From positions 2,202,640 through 2,266,639 of the forward strand of contig JAVQMD010000001.1 of assembly GCA_032595675.1 (NCBI GenBank): a stretch of 64,000 nucleotides of DNA, read 5' to 3'. Position 1 is the stretch's first letter, and each line of letters begins with the position of its first letter. Made by a program: the position numbers and the translations under genes. Below are positions 42,525 through 52,400 of the stretch, piece after piece. Source of the stretch: Candidatus Electrothrix rattekaaiensis. Its GTDB lineage: Bacteria > Desulfobacterota > Desulfobulbia > Desulfobulbales > Desulfobulbaceae. The notes beneath the pieces were generated by a model that was not told the DNA's origin, searched no databases, and saw only the letters and a list, made by a program, of their open reading frames with translations.

Positions 42525-43901
42525 ATGTCGGAACCGCTCAAATGTTTTACAGCCTATGATGTCCGGGGACGTGTGCCGGAGGAGCTCAACAAGGATATTG
42601 CCGCTCGTATCGGGTTGGCCTTCTGCCGACAGATTGATGCGGGCAAGGTCGTTATAGGGCATGATATTCGCCTGTCCAGTCCAGAAATTAACGAGAACCT
42701 CTGCCAGGTGTTGACCAAAGCGGGCATTGAGGTCATTGATATCGGTCTCTGCTGCACAGAAGAAATCTACTTTGCCGTTTTTGACGGAGAAGGCGACGGA
42801 GTAGACGGCGGCATCATGGTGACGGCCAGCCATAACCCGTCTGACTACAACGGGATGAAATTTGTTGCTCAAGGTGCCCGGCCTATGTCTTCGGATTCTG
42901 GTCTGCTGGAAGTGGCGAAAAACGCGGCATCCGAGGACTGGTACAGGAGTGCCTTGCCCGAGCAGCCAGATCATATCGGACGGCACACTAAGATGCCGAA
43001 TAAATATCAATATATTTCACACCTGCTTTCCTCTGTTGACAAAGACGACTTGCAGCCCCTGAAAATTGTTGTGAACGCAGGCAACGGTTGCGCCGGGCCG
43101 GTGCTTGATCTGCTGGAGCAGCAGCATCTCCCGTTCACCTTTATCAAGCTCAATCACGAACCAGACGGCAATTTCCCCAAGGGGATACCCAACCCCCTGC
43201 TTCCTGAAAACAGAGAAGAAACAGCCAAGGCAGTGCGTACACATGGCGCAGACCTTGGACTGGCCTGGGACGGTGATACTGACCGCTGCTTCTTTTTTGA
43301 TGAAACCGGTCGTTTTATCGAGGGATATTATATAGTCGGTCTGTTAGCTGCTGCTCTGCTTAAACGTCATCCTGGAGCGACCATTCTCCATGACCCCAGG
43401 CTGATCTGGAATACGCAGAAAATTGTCCAGGCTGCTGGCGGCAAAGCGATCATGACGAAAACCGGCCATGCCTTTATCAAGGAGGCCATGCGCCGGGAAC
43501 AGGCAGTCTACGGGGGCGAGATGTCAGCCCATCATTATTTCCAGGACTTTGGTTATTGTGATTCCGGGATGCTGCCGTGGCTGCTGGTTGTCCAGTTGAT
43601 CTGTCAAGAGAAAACCACCCTGTCCGCTCTGGTTGATGAACAGATGCAAGCCTACCCGGTCAGCGGTGAGATCAATTCCACAGTGGCTGATCCTGATGCA
43701 ACATTGCAGCAGATCGAAGAACAATACAGCGACGGCGAGAAGGATTACACAGACGGACTTTCTGTTGCATATCCTGAATTCCGCTTTAATCTCCGCAAAT
43801 CCAACACCGAGCCGGTTCTGCGCCTTAATGTGGAAACCCGTGCCGACACAAGGCTTTTGCAGGAGAAGACTGAGGAACTGCTGGCCCTGATCAGGGCGTA
43901 G
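42525..43901 (+). CDS. manB: Phosphomannomutase/phosphoglucomutase
   Basis: A 458-residue hexose-phosphate mutase interconverting mannose-6-P and mannose-1-P. Four domains can be followed by their loops: catalytic phosphoserine in VTASHNPSDYNGMK, metal loop WDGDTDRC, sugar loop GGEMSAHHYF and phosphate loop RKSNTEPVLRLNVE. The length fits the CpsG/AlgC class. The next gene, manC, uses its product, so the two form the GDP-mannose branch. A patch of palindromic repeats separates them. Confidence 0.94.
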   Translation: MSEPLKCFTAYDVRGRVPEELNKDIAARIGLAFCRQIDAGKVVIGHDIRLSSPEINENLCQVLTKAGIEVIDIGLCCTEEIYFAVFDGEGDGVDGGIMVTASHNPSDYNGMKFVAQGARPMSSDSGLLEVAKNAASEDWYRSALPEQPDHIGRHTKMPNKYQYISHLLSSVDKDDLQPLKIVVNAGNGCAGPVLDLLEQQHLPFTFIKLNHEPDGNFPKGIPNPLLPENREETAKAVRTHGADLGLAWDGDTDRCFFFDETGRFIEGYYIVGLLAAALLKRHPGATILHDPRLIWNTQKIVQAAGGKAIMTKTGHAFIKEAMRREQAVYGGEMSAHHYFQDFGYCDSGMLPWLLVVQLICQEKTTLSALVDEQMQAYPVSGEINSTVADPDATLQQIEEQYSDGEKDYTDGLSVAYPEFRFNLRKSNTEPVLRLNVETRADTRLLQEKTEELLALIRA

Positions 43902-43918
43902 TCAAAAAAACGACATAT

Positions 43919-44080
43919 GTAGGGGCAAACCTGTGTGTTTGCCCGTATATGTAAGGGTAATTCATGAATTACCCCTACAGCAGTTGCAAAAACGATAACT
44001 TCATAATACAAGGGCATGCCCCTGTGCCTGCCCTAAAATATTGCGGTTTCCGGTAAGGGCACGACACGCCGTGCCCCTAC
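43919..44080. repeat. GTAGGGG-family palindromes between manB and manC
   Basis: At least three members: GTAGGGGCAAACC/GGTTTGCCC-like (43919 on), a GTAAGGG element with the perfect palindrome GGGTAATTCATGAATTACCC (43955-43974) ending CCCCTAC, and GTAAGGGCACGAC...GTGCCCCTAC (about 44053-44080). Same family as those beside the STAND genes. No gene lies here. Confidence 0.85.
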
Positions 44081-44128
44081 AAAATTCGCCAACATATTAT
44101 AATTTCATAATATAAAATTCATAACACC

Positions 44129-45535
44129 ATGCAAATCCAACCCGTTATTCTTGCCGGTGGCACCGGCACCCGTCTTTGGCCTCTTTCCCGTGAGCTGTAC
44201 CCAAAACAGCTCCTCAGCCTGATCGGTGAACATTCGCTCCTGCAAACAACCCTCATTCGCGTCAGCCTGATACCAGATGCCCTGCCCCCTCTTATTGTTG
44301 TAGGCGAAGAGCACCGTTTCCTGACCCGAACCCAAGTCGAAGAACTGAACCTGTTTCCGCAATATCAGCTCCTCCTTGAACCCTTAGGCAAAGACACTGC
44401 CCCGGCAGTCTGCGGTGCAGCTCTGTTTGCACAAAAACACCACGAAAAAGACATCCTTTTGCTCGTTTTGCCGGCAGACCATCTTATTGCCCGTCCAGAC
44501 GATTTTATCAAGGCTGTGACCCAAGCAAAAAAACTTGCCAAACAAGGCAAGCTGGCCACCTTTGGTATTGTGCCGGATCGTCCCGAAACCGGATACGGCT
44601 ATATCCGCAGAGGGGAAAAACACGCGGTGCAATCCTTTGTGGAAAAGCCAGACCTAGCAACAGCGGAACAGTACCTTGCCGACAGCAGCTATTTCTGGAA
44701 CAGCGGTATGTTTGCCTTCCCGGTAGACTTGCTCCTTGCTGAACTGGAAGAGCATACCCCTGATATTGTAACCTGCATGAAAAAGGCGGTTAAAAAAGGG
44801 ACTCCTGACGGTGTGTTTTTCCGCTTTGATCCAAAGGCCATGCAGCAAAGTCCAGCTGACTCTATTGATTATGCCCTGATGGAAAAAACAAGCCAAGCAG
44901 TTGTGGTTGAGGCTGATTTTGGATGGAACGATATCGGCTCCTGGAGTGCGCTTTGGGAAATCACAGGGAAAGACCCGAAAGGGAATGTGGTCAGCGGCGA
45001 TGTATTGCTTGAAGACGTTGAAAACTGCCTTATCCGTTCCGAAGATACCTTGGTGGCTGCGGTCGGTTTACGAAACACCTTGGTGGTGGAGACCTCGGAT
45101 GCTGTCCTGATCGCCCCTCTGGATCGCGCTCAAGATGTGAAAAGAATTGTCAATAAACTCAAGAAAAGCGGGCGGACAGAATTTCACAGCCATCGAACTG
45201 TCTATCGCCCTTGGGGCAGTTATACCACCCTGGAAATCCATGATCGTTTCCAGATCAAAAGGATCACCGTGACCCCAGGTGCCCGCCTTTCTTCTCAGAT
45301 GCACCATCATCGCCACGAGCATTGGGTGGTGGTCCGAGGAACTGCTCGGGTGGAAAACGGCGAACAGGACATTCTTCTTCGAGAAGATGAATCAACCTAT
45401 ATCCCGCTGGGAACCACCCACCGGTTGGAAAATCCCGGTGTGATTCCTTTGGAGCTGATTGAGATTCAGATCGGAAGCTATCTTGGAGAAGACGATATTG
45501 TTCGTTTTGATGACGAGTATGGTCGGAATGCCTAA
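44129..45535 (+). CDS. manC: Mannose-1-P guanylyltransferase / mannose-6-P isomerase
   Basis: A 468-residue bifunctional enzyme. The N-terminal guanylyltransferase has VILAGGTGTRLWPLSRELYPKQ, LPADHLI and FVEKPD; the C-terminal cupin isomerase has RPWGSYTTLE, SSQMHHHRHEHWVVVRGTA (metal His cluster, quoted in part) and TTHRLENPG. It supplies GDP-mannose for surface polysaccharide with manB. The start is ATG 44129. Confidence 0.95.
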   Translation: MQIQPVILAGGTGTRLWPLSRELYPKQLLSLIGEHSLLQTTLIRVSLIPDALPPLIVVGEEHRFLTRTQVEELNLFPQYQLLLEPLGKDTAPAVCGAALFAQKHHEKDILLLVLPADHLIARPDDFIKAVTQAKKLAKQGKLATFGIVPDRPETGYGYIRRGEKHAVQSFVEKPDLATAEQYLADSSYFWNSGMFAFPVDLLLAELEEHTPDIVTCMKKAVKKGTPDGVFFRFDPKAMQQSPADSIDYALMEKTSQAVVVEADFGWNDIGSWSALWEITGKDPKGNVVSGDVLLEDVENCLIRSEDTLVAAVGLRNTLVVETSDAVLIAPLDRAQDVKRIVNKLKKSGRTEFHSHRTVYRPWGSYTTLEIHDRFQIKRITVTPGARLSSQMHHHRHEHWVVVRGTARVENGEQDILLREDESTYIPLGTTHRLENPGVIPLELIEIQIGSYLGEDDIVRFDDEYGRNA

Positions 45536-45572
45536 GCTTTGACTTTACCCCCACAGCACCTATATCATTAAC

Positions 45573-46634
45573 ATGAAAAAAGGAACACACCCCTACACGG
45601 TCGGCGTTGCCATGAGTGGCGGCGTTGACTCCACGGTTGCCGCTGCAATGCTGCTTGAACAGGGTTTTTCCGTACATGGTTTCTTCATGCAGCTGCCCTT
45701 GCCGGGTATTGAGGAACAGATCCATAAAGTACAGAAGGTCGCTGATCGTCTCAATATCCCCTTGCATTTAGTGGACATGGAGAAAGATTTCAGGGAAAGG
45801 GTCATTGCTTATTTCACAGATTCTTATCGCCAAGGCCAGACCCCGAACCCCTGTGTCGTTTGTAACCGAGAAATTAAATTCGGCCTGCTCACCGAAGCTA
45901 TGCTTGCCCAAGGCATGGATAAGACCGCCACTGGCCATTATGCGGGAATACGTCAGGTCAACGACATAAGCGACATAAACGGTGCCGCCCTTCTCCGGCG
46001 GGGCAAAGACCCGAAAAAGGATCAATCCTACTTTCTTTGTCGCCTTTCTTCACAACAGCTTCAACGCACTCTTTTCCCTTTGGCTGATCATTGTAAAAAA
46101 GATATTTTTCTCCGAGCTCAGGCCTTGGGATTTACCCACTTTGGTGGAGATGAAAGTCAGGATGTCTGTTTTCTTGTTCACCAGGATTTGGCAACCTTCC
46201 TTGCTCAACAAGGGCTAAAGAGTACGAGAGGAGAGATTGTCACGGAAGACGGCAGAGTGCTGGGCAGCCACCAAGGAATCTGGCAATACACTGTGGGGCA
46301 ACGCCGGGGTTTAGGTATACCCGATGCAACGCCTTGGTATGTGGTCGGACTGGATGCGAAGAACAACCGAGTCATTATCGGAAAAAATGACGCGCTCTTT
46401 CAACGGGAACTTGTCCTTTCTGCAATGCAATGGCAGCTGGAGCCACCAGCTTCCTGGAAGGGCAAGGTACAGCTTCGTTCACGCCATCGGGCCGCTGAAG
46501 CAGAGGTCTGTCCTGCGGAAAATGAAAATTGGCAGGTTCGATTTCGAGAGCCGCAACGAGCTGTGACTCCAGGACAATTTGCTGTCCTGTATCAGGAGGA
46601 CATGGTCATCGGCTCAGGAATAATACTGTCATAA
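45573..46634 (+). CDS. mnmA: tRNA-specific 2-thiouridylase
   Basis: A 353-residue PP-loop enzyme that adds sulphur to U34 of tRNA-Glu, -Gln and -Lys. PP-loop AMSGGVDSTVAA at residues 12-23; first catalytic Cys in TPNPCVVCNREIKFG, second in ESQDVCFL; TGHYAGI and KDQSYFL are also family motifs. The C-terminal beta-barrel with TVGQRRGLGI is present. ATG 45573 follows manC by about 40 bp, so co-transcription is possible though functionally unrelated. Confidence 0.96.
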   Translation: MKKGTHPYTVGVAMSGGVDSTVAAAMLLEQGFSVHGFFMQLPLPGIEEQIHKVQKVADRLNIPLHLVDMEKDFRERVIAYFTDSYRQGQTPNPCVVCNREIKFGLLTEAMLAQGMDKTATGHYAGIRQVNDISDINGAALLRRGKDPKKDQSYFLCRLSSQQLQRTLFPLADHCKKDIFLRAQALGFTHFGGDESQDVCFLVHQDLATFLAQQGLKSTRGEIVTEDGRVLGSHQGIWQYTVGQRRGLGIPDATPWYVVGLDAKNNRVIIGKNDALFQRELVLSAMQWQLEPPASWKGKVQLRSRHRAAEAEVCPAENENWQVRFREPQRAVTPGQFAVLYQEDMVIGSGIILS

Positions 46635-46756
46635 TATCAAAGAGCACGGGTACACATCCGCAACGTTTCGGCAACGCGCAATGAGCAGAAAATCCCCTTT
46701 ATACGGTAAGGTGCCGCTGTCACAGCCCTGCCTCAACACCTGACCTGGTCACCATT

Positions 46757-47395
46757 ATGGACTGCCTCCAACTCTTAGGTTTTCTCGCAGCATTCTTAAT
46801 GTTCTCAACTTTTTATATGAAAAATATGATTCCGTTGAGAATTATCGGTATGGCAAGCAACGCGACATTTATCATTTATGCGGTCAATGCCGAGGTCTGG
46901 CCTTTATTGGTCCTGCATACTGTTCTGCTGCCCATGAATTTTTTCCGTTTGATTCAGATGCGGAAGCTGATAGAACAAGTCCGATCAGCTTCAGAGGATA
47001 ACATGTCCTTTGAGTTCATGATTCCGCACATGCACAAAGAAACATTCAATAAAGACGAGGTTGTTTTTCGTCGCGGTGATATGGCTGATAAAATTTACCT
47101 GCTCAAATCAGGAATCCTGACCGTTGATGAGCTGGATATCGCTATCAAGCCGGGGGAGATCTTCGGCGAGATGGGGGTTTTTGCCAGTGAGCCGATTCGA
47201 GGAGCTACCCTTAGGTGCGGGAGCGAGGTTGAACTCCTCTCTATGACGGATACGCAGATCAAGCAGCTCTATTATCAAAATCCCCAATTCGGTTTTTACC
47301 TGATCCAGTTACTGCTGAAGCGTTTTTCACAAAACGAGGGACATGGAGAAGAAAATAATATCGACGCTATCCCGCCTGAAGAACTGATGATTTAA
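46757..47395 (+). CDS. Popeye-like membrane protein with cyclic-nucleotide-binding domain
   Basis: A 212-residue protein. The first 75 residues hold three hydrophobic helices (LLGFLAAFLMFSTFYM, MASNATFIIYAVNAEV, LLVLHTVLLPMNFFRLI), the pattern of bacterial Popeye-type proteins. Residues about 95-195 form a cNMP-binding domain: FNKDEVVFRRGDMADKIYLLKSG, IKPGEIFGEMGVF (phosphate-binding cassette) and EPIRGATLRCGS. The cassette Arg that contacts the phosphate is plausibly R in PIRGATLR. It probably senses cAMP or cGMP at the membrane; the output is unknown. Confidence 0.82.
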   Translation: MDCLQLLGFLAAFLMFSTFYMKNMIPLRIIGMASNATFIIYAVNAEVWPLLVLHTVLLPMNFFRLIQMRKLIEQVRSASEDNMSFEFMIPHMHKETFNKDEVVFRRGDMADKIYLLKSGILTVDELDIAIKPGEIFGEMGVFASEPIRGATLRCGSEVELLSMTDTQIKQLYYQNPQFGFYLIQLLLKRFSQNEGHGEENNIDAIPPEELMI

Positions 47396-47618
47396 TCTCT
47401 TGGCCTTTCGCGGGAGATCTTTTTAGGCGGGGGATTGCTGTCAGGCAACTGAACAGCGGTGAAGGCGATATTTCCCGCATACATGGGCTAACAGTAGGCT
47501 TTCTTCTCTCTTTTGCCTCCCTGCTTGCCGATATAAATCGGGTAATCAGGTATTTACGCTCGCTTCCGAGGGATCTGCTTCTTAAAAAAAGAGCGAAAAT
47601 TCAATTCGTTAAACAGAA

Positions 47619-49493
47619 TCAAAGTCTTATCTTCTCGGCAACTCTTTGCAAAATCAATCTCAGATTACATCCTGAAGTCAATTGACATTCACCCTCATAC
47701 GAGAGCAAGAAGGGAATAATAGGAAGAGTTACCTTGAGCTTGTTAGATACATTTACTTTTGGATCATCGACAATAGATGGGAGTGATTGCAGTATGTTCG
47801 CCGCCACATGTTCAGCGGGTAGATTATTTCGCAACGTAGAAACGGCTTGCAATAATTCAGCAACATCATTCTCTTGAATACGACTTTCATTAGCAGCGAT
47901 GGTCAGCGCATTGATAATTGCAATTTGTGCGTAACTGAGTTGCTGTAAGGTGTCTCTCGATGTCTGTTTCAGTTTTTCAGACAACTGTTCGCGAATGCGT
48001 TCAGTTTCCTGACGAACAACATCACGGATTTCATCCACTATACCAGATTGTTCTGCTTGTATTCTCTGTGCAAGGTTGGGATTCAAGGCAGGTCGTTCAC
48101 CAGTAATGCCCCAGATAAGCTGATTCAATGGATTCGGGGTTTCTTTACGAAAATCAATCCAGTTGAATCCTTTTAAAAACGGAAGCAGTGTCGGAGTTTT
48201 TTCACATTCCGGCAGAACAACGGGAATAACCGGAGAATCTCGTTGAACAAATTGATCCAAAAAACCTTCGATCTCCATATTCTGCCACGGCCCCATTCCG
48301 CTTGGACCAACAAAAACTGCGGCGGTTTTTACTTTAGCAATTTGATCTTGCAGAACTCGCTGCCATCGTTTTCCGGGCTGCAAATCCCATTCGTCCAACC
48401 ATGGCAGGATGCCGAACTGCAACAATATTTCTCCGATTCTTCTGACAGCCGGTTTGTCTGTGCTGTTATGACAAAGAAATACATCATAGTCTCCCTGTCT
48501 TCTTTTCTCATTCAATATCGCTTCTGGATTCATGGCTTGTGATTCCTGAAAAGTTGTTCTGTCAGCAGAAAAATGATTAGCCGTTGCTCGCTCAATCCTC
48601 GCTTTCGGCAGCACAGAAGAAGGATAAAAGAGAGAAGGCAATTCTCTCAAAAGCACTTCGGGTTCTCTTATCCCAGTATCAGACAACTCTCTTGCCATAG
48701 CAATAGCACGCTTTACTTTTGGCCCTGGAGATAGATCTAAAGCTTCCATAATTTCATTCGTAGTTACAGGTAGTATTGATCTGAAATGATCGAAAATATC
48801 ACGCTCAATAATACGCGAAACTTCTCTTTTTAAAGATACATCCCCTGGTAACTTATCTAAAAAATCACGCCACTTAGAAATATTCTTATTGCGAAACTTT
48901 ACAACATTTATCTTTTCACCCAGTTGAACCGCAGCATCAGTGATAATTTTATCGAATTCAACTGTAGGCCAATTCCTGTCAATACGCTGCTGTAAATCAA
49001 AAAATATAATATCGTTATCATCATCTGATGAAGCAATTGTTGACAAAACAGCACTACAGTAATCTGTCACTGATTTCACATCATCACATAATTTTTTAAA
49101 ACACCATCCCCAGTGTTCTCTTTGCTTCGGAAGAGTGACTTGACAGGTTTTAAGAAACCATTGTGATATACTTTTTCTTTTGCGATCTTGATAATCAAGA
49201 TTGTGAACAATACTGGTACGTAACTCATTAACTAATCGACGCGTGTCTATACAGAGTTGCTTTTTCAGTGGATCACCGATAGGAGGATTGATCTTCAATA
49301 AATATGGTATGCTTACACGGCCCACTTCAAAAAACAATATATAACAATAAATTGTCAAACGTAAAAATGCAGCTTCGTCATGTGCTCTCCCAGGCAGTCT
49401 ACAGCTAAATTTCTCCAAAGCAGCTTCTGAAATATGCACACTTAATTCGTTCCGCAAATCTTCAACAGAAGAGTTTAGCTCTGAAAAACTCAA
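47619..49493 (-). CDS. TIR-domain protein, partner of the SIR2-like STAND protein
   Basis: A 624-residue protein. The N-terminal 320 residues are helical and of unknown family. A TIR domain spans about 333-470: YDVFLCHNSTDKPAVRRI, GILPWLDEWDLQPGKRW and GPWQNMEIEGFL, where the Glu of NMEIE sits at the position of the catalytic Glu of NADase TIRs (W-x-x-x-E). The C-terminal part is coiled-coil then globular. TIR domains of this bacterial type hydrolyse or cyclise NAD+. The start is TTG 49493 with GGGAGG five bases upstream; it overlaps the TGA of the upstream gene by four bases, so synthesis is coupled. Confidence 0.85.
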   Translation of the reverse strand: MSFSELNSSVEDLRNELSVHISEAALEKFSCRLPGRAHDEAAFLRLTIYCYILFFEVGRVSIPYLLKINPPIGDPLKKQLCIDTRRLVNELRTSIVHNLDYQDRKRKSISQWFLKTCQVTLPKQREHWGWCFKKLCDDVKSVTDYCSAVLSTIASSDDDNDIIFFDLQQRIDRNWPTVEFDKIITDAAVQLGEKINVVKFRNKNISKWRDFLDKLPGDVSLKREVSRIIERDIFDHFRSILPVTTNEIMEALDLSPGPKVKRAIAMARELSDTGIREPEVLLRELPSLFYPSSVLPKARIERATANHFSADRTTFQESQAMNPEAILNEKRRQGDYDVFLCHNSTDKPAVRRIGEILLQFGILPWLDEWDLQPGKRWQRVLQDQIAKVKTAAVFVGPSGMGPWQNMEIEGFLDQFVQRDSPVIPVVLPECEKTPTLLPFLKGFNWIDFRKETPNPLNQLIWGITGERPALNPNLAQRIQAEQSGIVDEIRDVVRQETERIREQLSEKLKQTSRDTLQQLSYAQIAIINALTIAANESRIQENDVAELLQAVSTLRNNLPAEHVAANILQSLPSIVDDPKVNVSNKLKVTLPIIPFLLSYEGECQLTSGCNLRLILQRVAEKIRL

Positions 49494-52400
49494 CTTTTCC
49501 TCCCAACTCGTTTGGGTGAATCAGCAATTGGCCCTATATAATTAAATCCTATATGGAAATTATCTACAGACCTGCCATATGCCAATTCAATATCGGGAAA
49601 ATCCACTTTTCTCATAAAAATACGACGATTTATCCCGGCAACATTAACTACAAACCTTCCTACCGTCTGCTCTCGTTCAATTCTCCCAGAAAATTTTTGT
49701 GCTGTCCCTTCAGAATCTGTTAATATATTCCGACGATAAACACGGCGAGGATCATTATTGTCCGTATCCATACTAAGATTACGCCAAAGACTCTTAGCGT
49801 GGTTCTCGTCACCAATCAACCATGTAATAACTGCTTCCAGATAGCGAAAAGCATAATCGCAATTCTCACCTGACGCTTGAATAATTGCTTGAACACTTGA
49901 AAGTATCTCTTTCTTTCCCTCCAAATCAAGTGGCAAAGGTGCTCGTTCTCCCCTTAACAGATGAGTATGAGTAGCGAAAATCCACCTGCACTGTAACAGA
50001 TACCTGAGACAGCGTACATCAGCATTAATTTTCTCCAAATGATCTGTTAAAAAAAAGATAGCTTTTTCTGCTTTTTCAATATCTTCATTGGTTGGCTTAT
50101 CTGATGATTTATGACCGACTTCAGGGCCCAGAGACCGCGCACGAAGAAAATACCCTGCTGTTGAACCATTTTTTTCCAATTCAATGAACGCTTCTTCCGT
50201 AAGCTCGGGAATATCTAACAACTTGCCAAGTTTCCAACGCCTTTTTTCAAATTGATCTTTTTGCTCATATTCAAGATTAGTTGAATCTATGCGGTCTAAG
50301 GTAGAGTGGATATCTGCCCGCAATTCCGCCTGCTGTTCTTCTGTTAAAGAGTCAGCTTCAAGAAGATCTGCTGGAACCCAAAGACTTATATCTAAAGGAT
50401 AATAAGTGTCTATAGAATTTGCCGCTGCTTGAGCTACAGTTCGAGCTGCATTATAAGCCGACCAGATTTCTTCCTTTGTCCCTCCATTTTTCAGACAGTT
50501 CCTTGCCAAAAAACCATAGATAGAGGCTCGTTCAACCATAAGATTAGTCATCATCCGTTGAGAGCCAAACGACCTGTTTTTATAAACATGATCTATCGCT
50601 AGCTGAATAGCTTCTCTAGCTTCTTCAAGGAGTTGGTACTGCTTATCTTCATCTGCCTGATTCAATCTTATTGCTGTCCTACGAAGAACAGATTCTTGAA
50701 GCATTATACGTGGATCTACTGTAATGCTATAACGATTACGCAACTCTGTGAGAGCTTTTGCTGCTGGTAAATAACTGGTCTTGTAATAATCATGGAGAGG
50801 TCCATCAGGACCAATTCCCTGTATTAAATCAATTAGAAAACGTCGCTCGGTTCCACCTGCATCCCAAGACAACCGAGCCGCTTTCATCAACTCAATCAAC
50901 CGCTCTCCTTCCTCCTCAGGGCTTCCCATTCGACGACGGCAAATAAGTTCAGCCTCTAATTTGAGCCTAGGTGAAACAAGAAATTCTTCATCCTCGTGCT
51001 TTTGTTGCCAGCGGAACAGATCAATACCTTCAAACATAAGCTTGATTGTATTATAATCAATACGTTCCTGACCTGATGAAATTGCCCGCAACAGTAGATT
51101 AATCGGAACTGGACAGTTAATACGGCCTGGTGCCATGACAAAATCAATCAGCCGACCGGCAGAATCTTCTATGTTTCTTAATTCATTTTCTATACATTGA
51201 TCAAGTAACGCTGTACTATCCTCTGCGAGGCCAGCATCTACAAGCTGTTTAGCTAAAGGGGATATAATCTTTCTTTTTCGTTTAGCCGACCCTCTTGCTC
51301 TGAGTTCTTTCTCAACAACTTGCGCTTCTTTTCCTAAACCTGATGTAAATTTGGTTCGACTAACCGGGAGCAGACGATATATTGTAGCAAGTATCGTGCT
51401 AGAACAAGGTATATGTTCGGGAGAGACCGGCACTCCAAAATTACTTATAAGTTGTGCAAAATCGATACGTTCCTGGCTGGACAGAATATTTGGTGCTTCA
51501 ACAAGATATTTGAATGCTTGAGCAGCAGCATCAATTTGTCGATAACTTGACCCGACTACTACTATCTTGCGTCCACGACTGCGTAATTGCCGTAACAGCT
51601 CTCTATATTGGCATATATGAGCATTGCTGTCACAGATAATAACTGAAGATGCTGCGCCATTACGTTCTGCCAGCTCGCAAAAATCTGAAATATCCGTACT
51701 TTGGGGAACCCGTGCAACAGAATAGAGAACAGCCGATCGACGCTCACCTTCTTTGTTATCTTTGTCTCTGAGACGGTAAACTAATCGGGCTAAGGCAATA
51801 CTTTTTCCTGTTCCAGATTGCCCATGTACTATGATCGGCTCATTAAATCGCTCATGATCTTTCGAGGCATTGTTTACAAATTCCCATAAGTGGGATTCAA
51901 AATCTCTCTCTATAGCAAATTTTTCTCTTTGGATTCCTTCAACAAGAGATTTTGGACCGATAATATCTCCATGAAACTGACGAAAAGCACTATACAGTGC
52001 ATCGTCTCCCAATGGAGGAAGAAAAGATGTCCATGAATCATCAACTATTGAGGTGACAGATTCAACTCGGATTTTTATTTCAGATGAAGGCGTAAAAGAT
52101 TTATTTTTATAAAAAGTTATGTCACCTTTTTCGCCTAAAATATATTGTGTTTTTTCATCAAATTTTCCAGACGCATTAAGTTCTGCTATAAATGAACTTA
52201 ATCTGGTCTTAGTTAGTAGTATCTTTCCTTTCTCCGATAATTCTTCAATCTCTCGCAGTTCATCAATATCTTGATCTTCTTTCCATCCGAACCAAATAAC
52301 TTGACCGTCAGGCATCTGATCAATAATTGTCAAAACACTATCAACAGGAATCCAATCTTTTTTCGGATTAAACCCTTCAATAATAACTGTCCCAATTGCC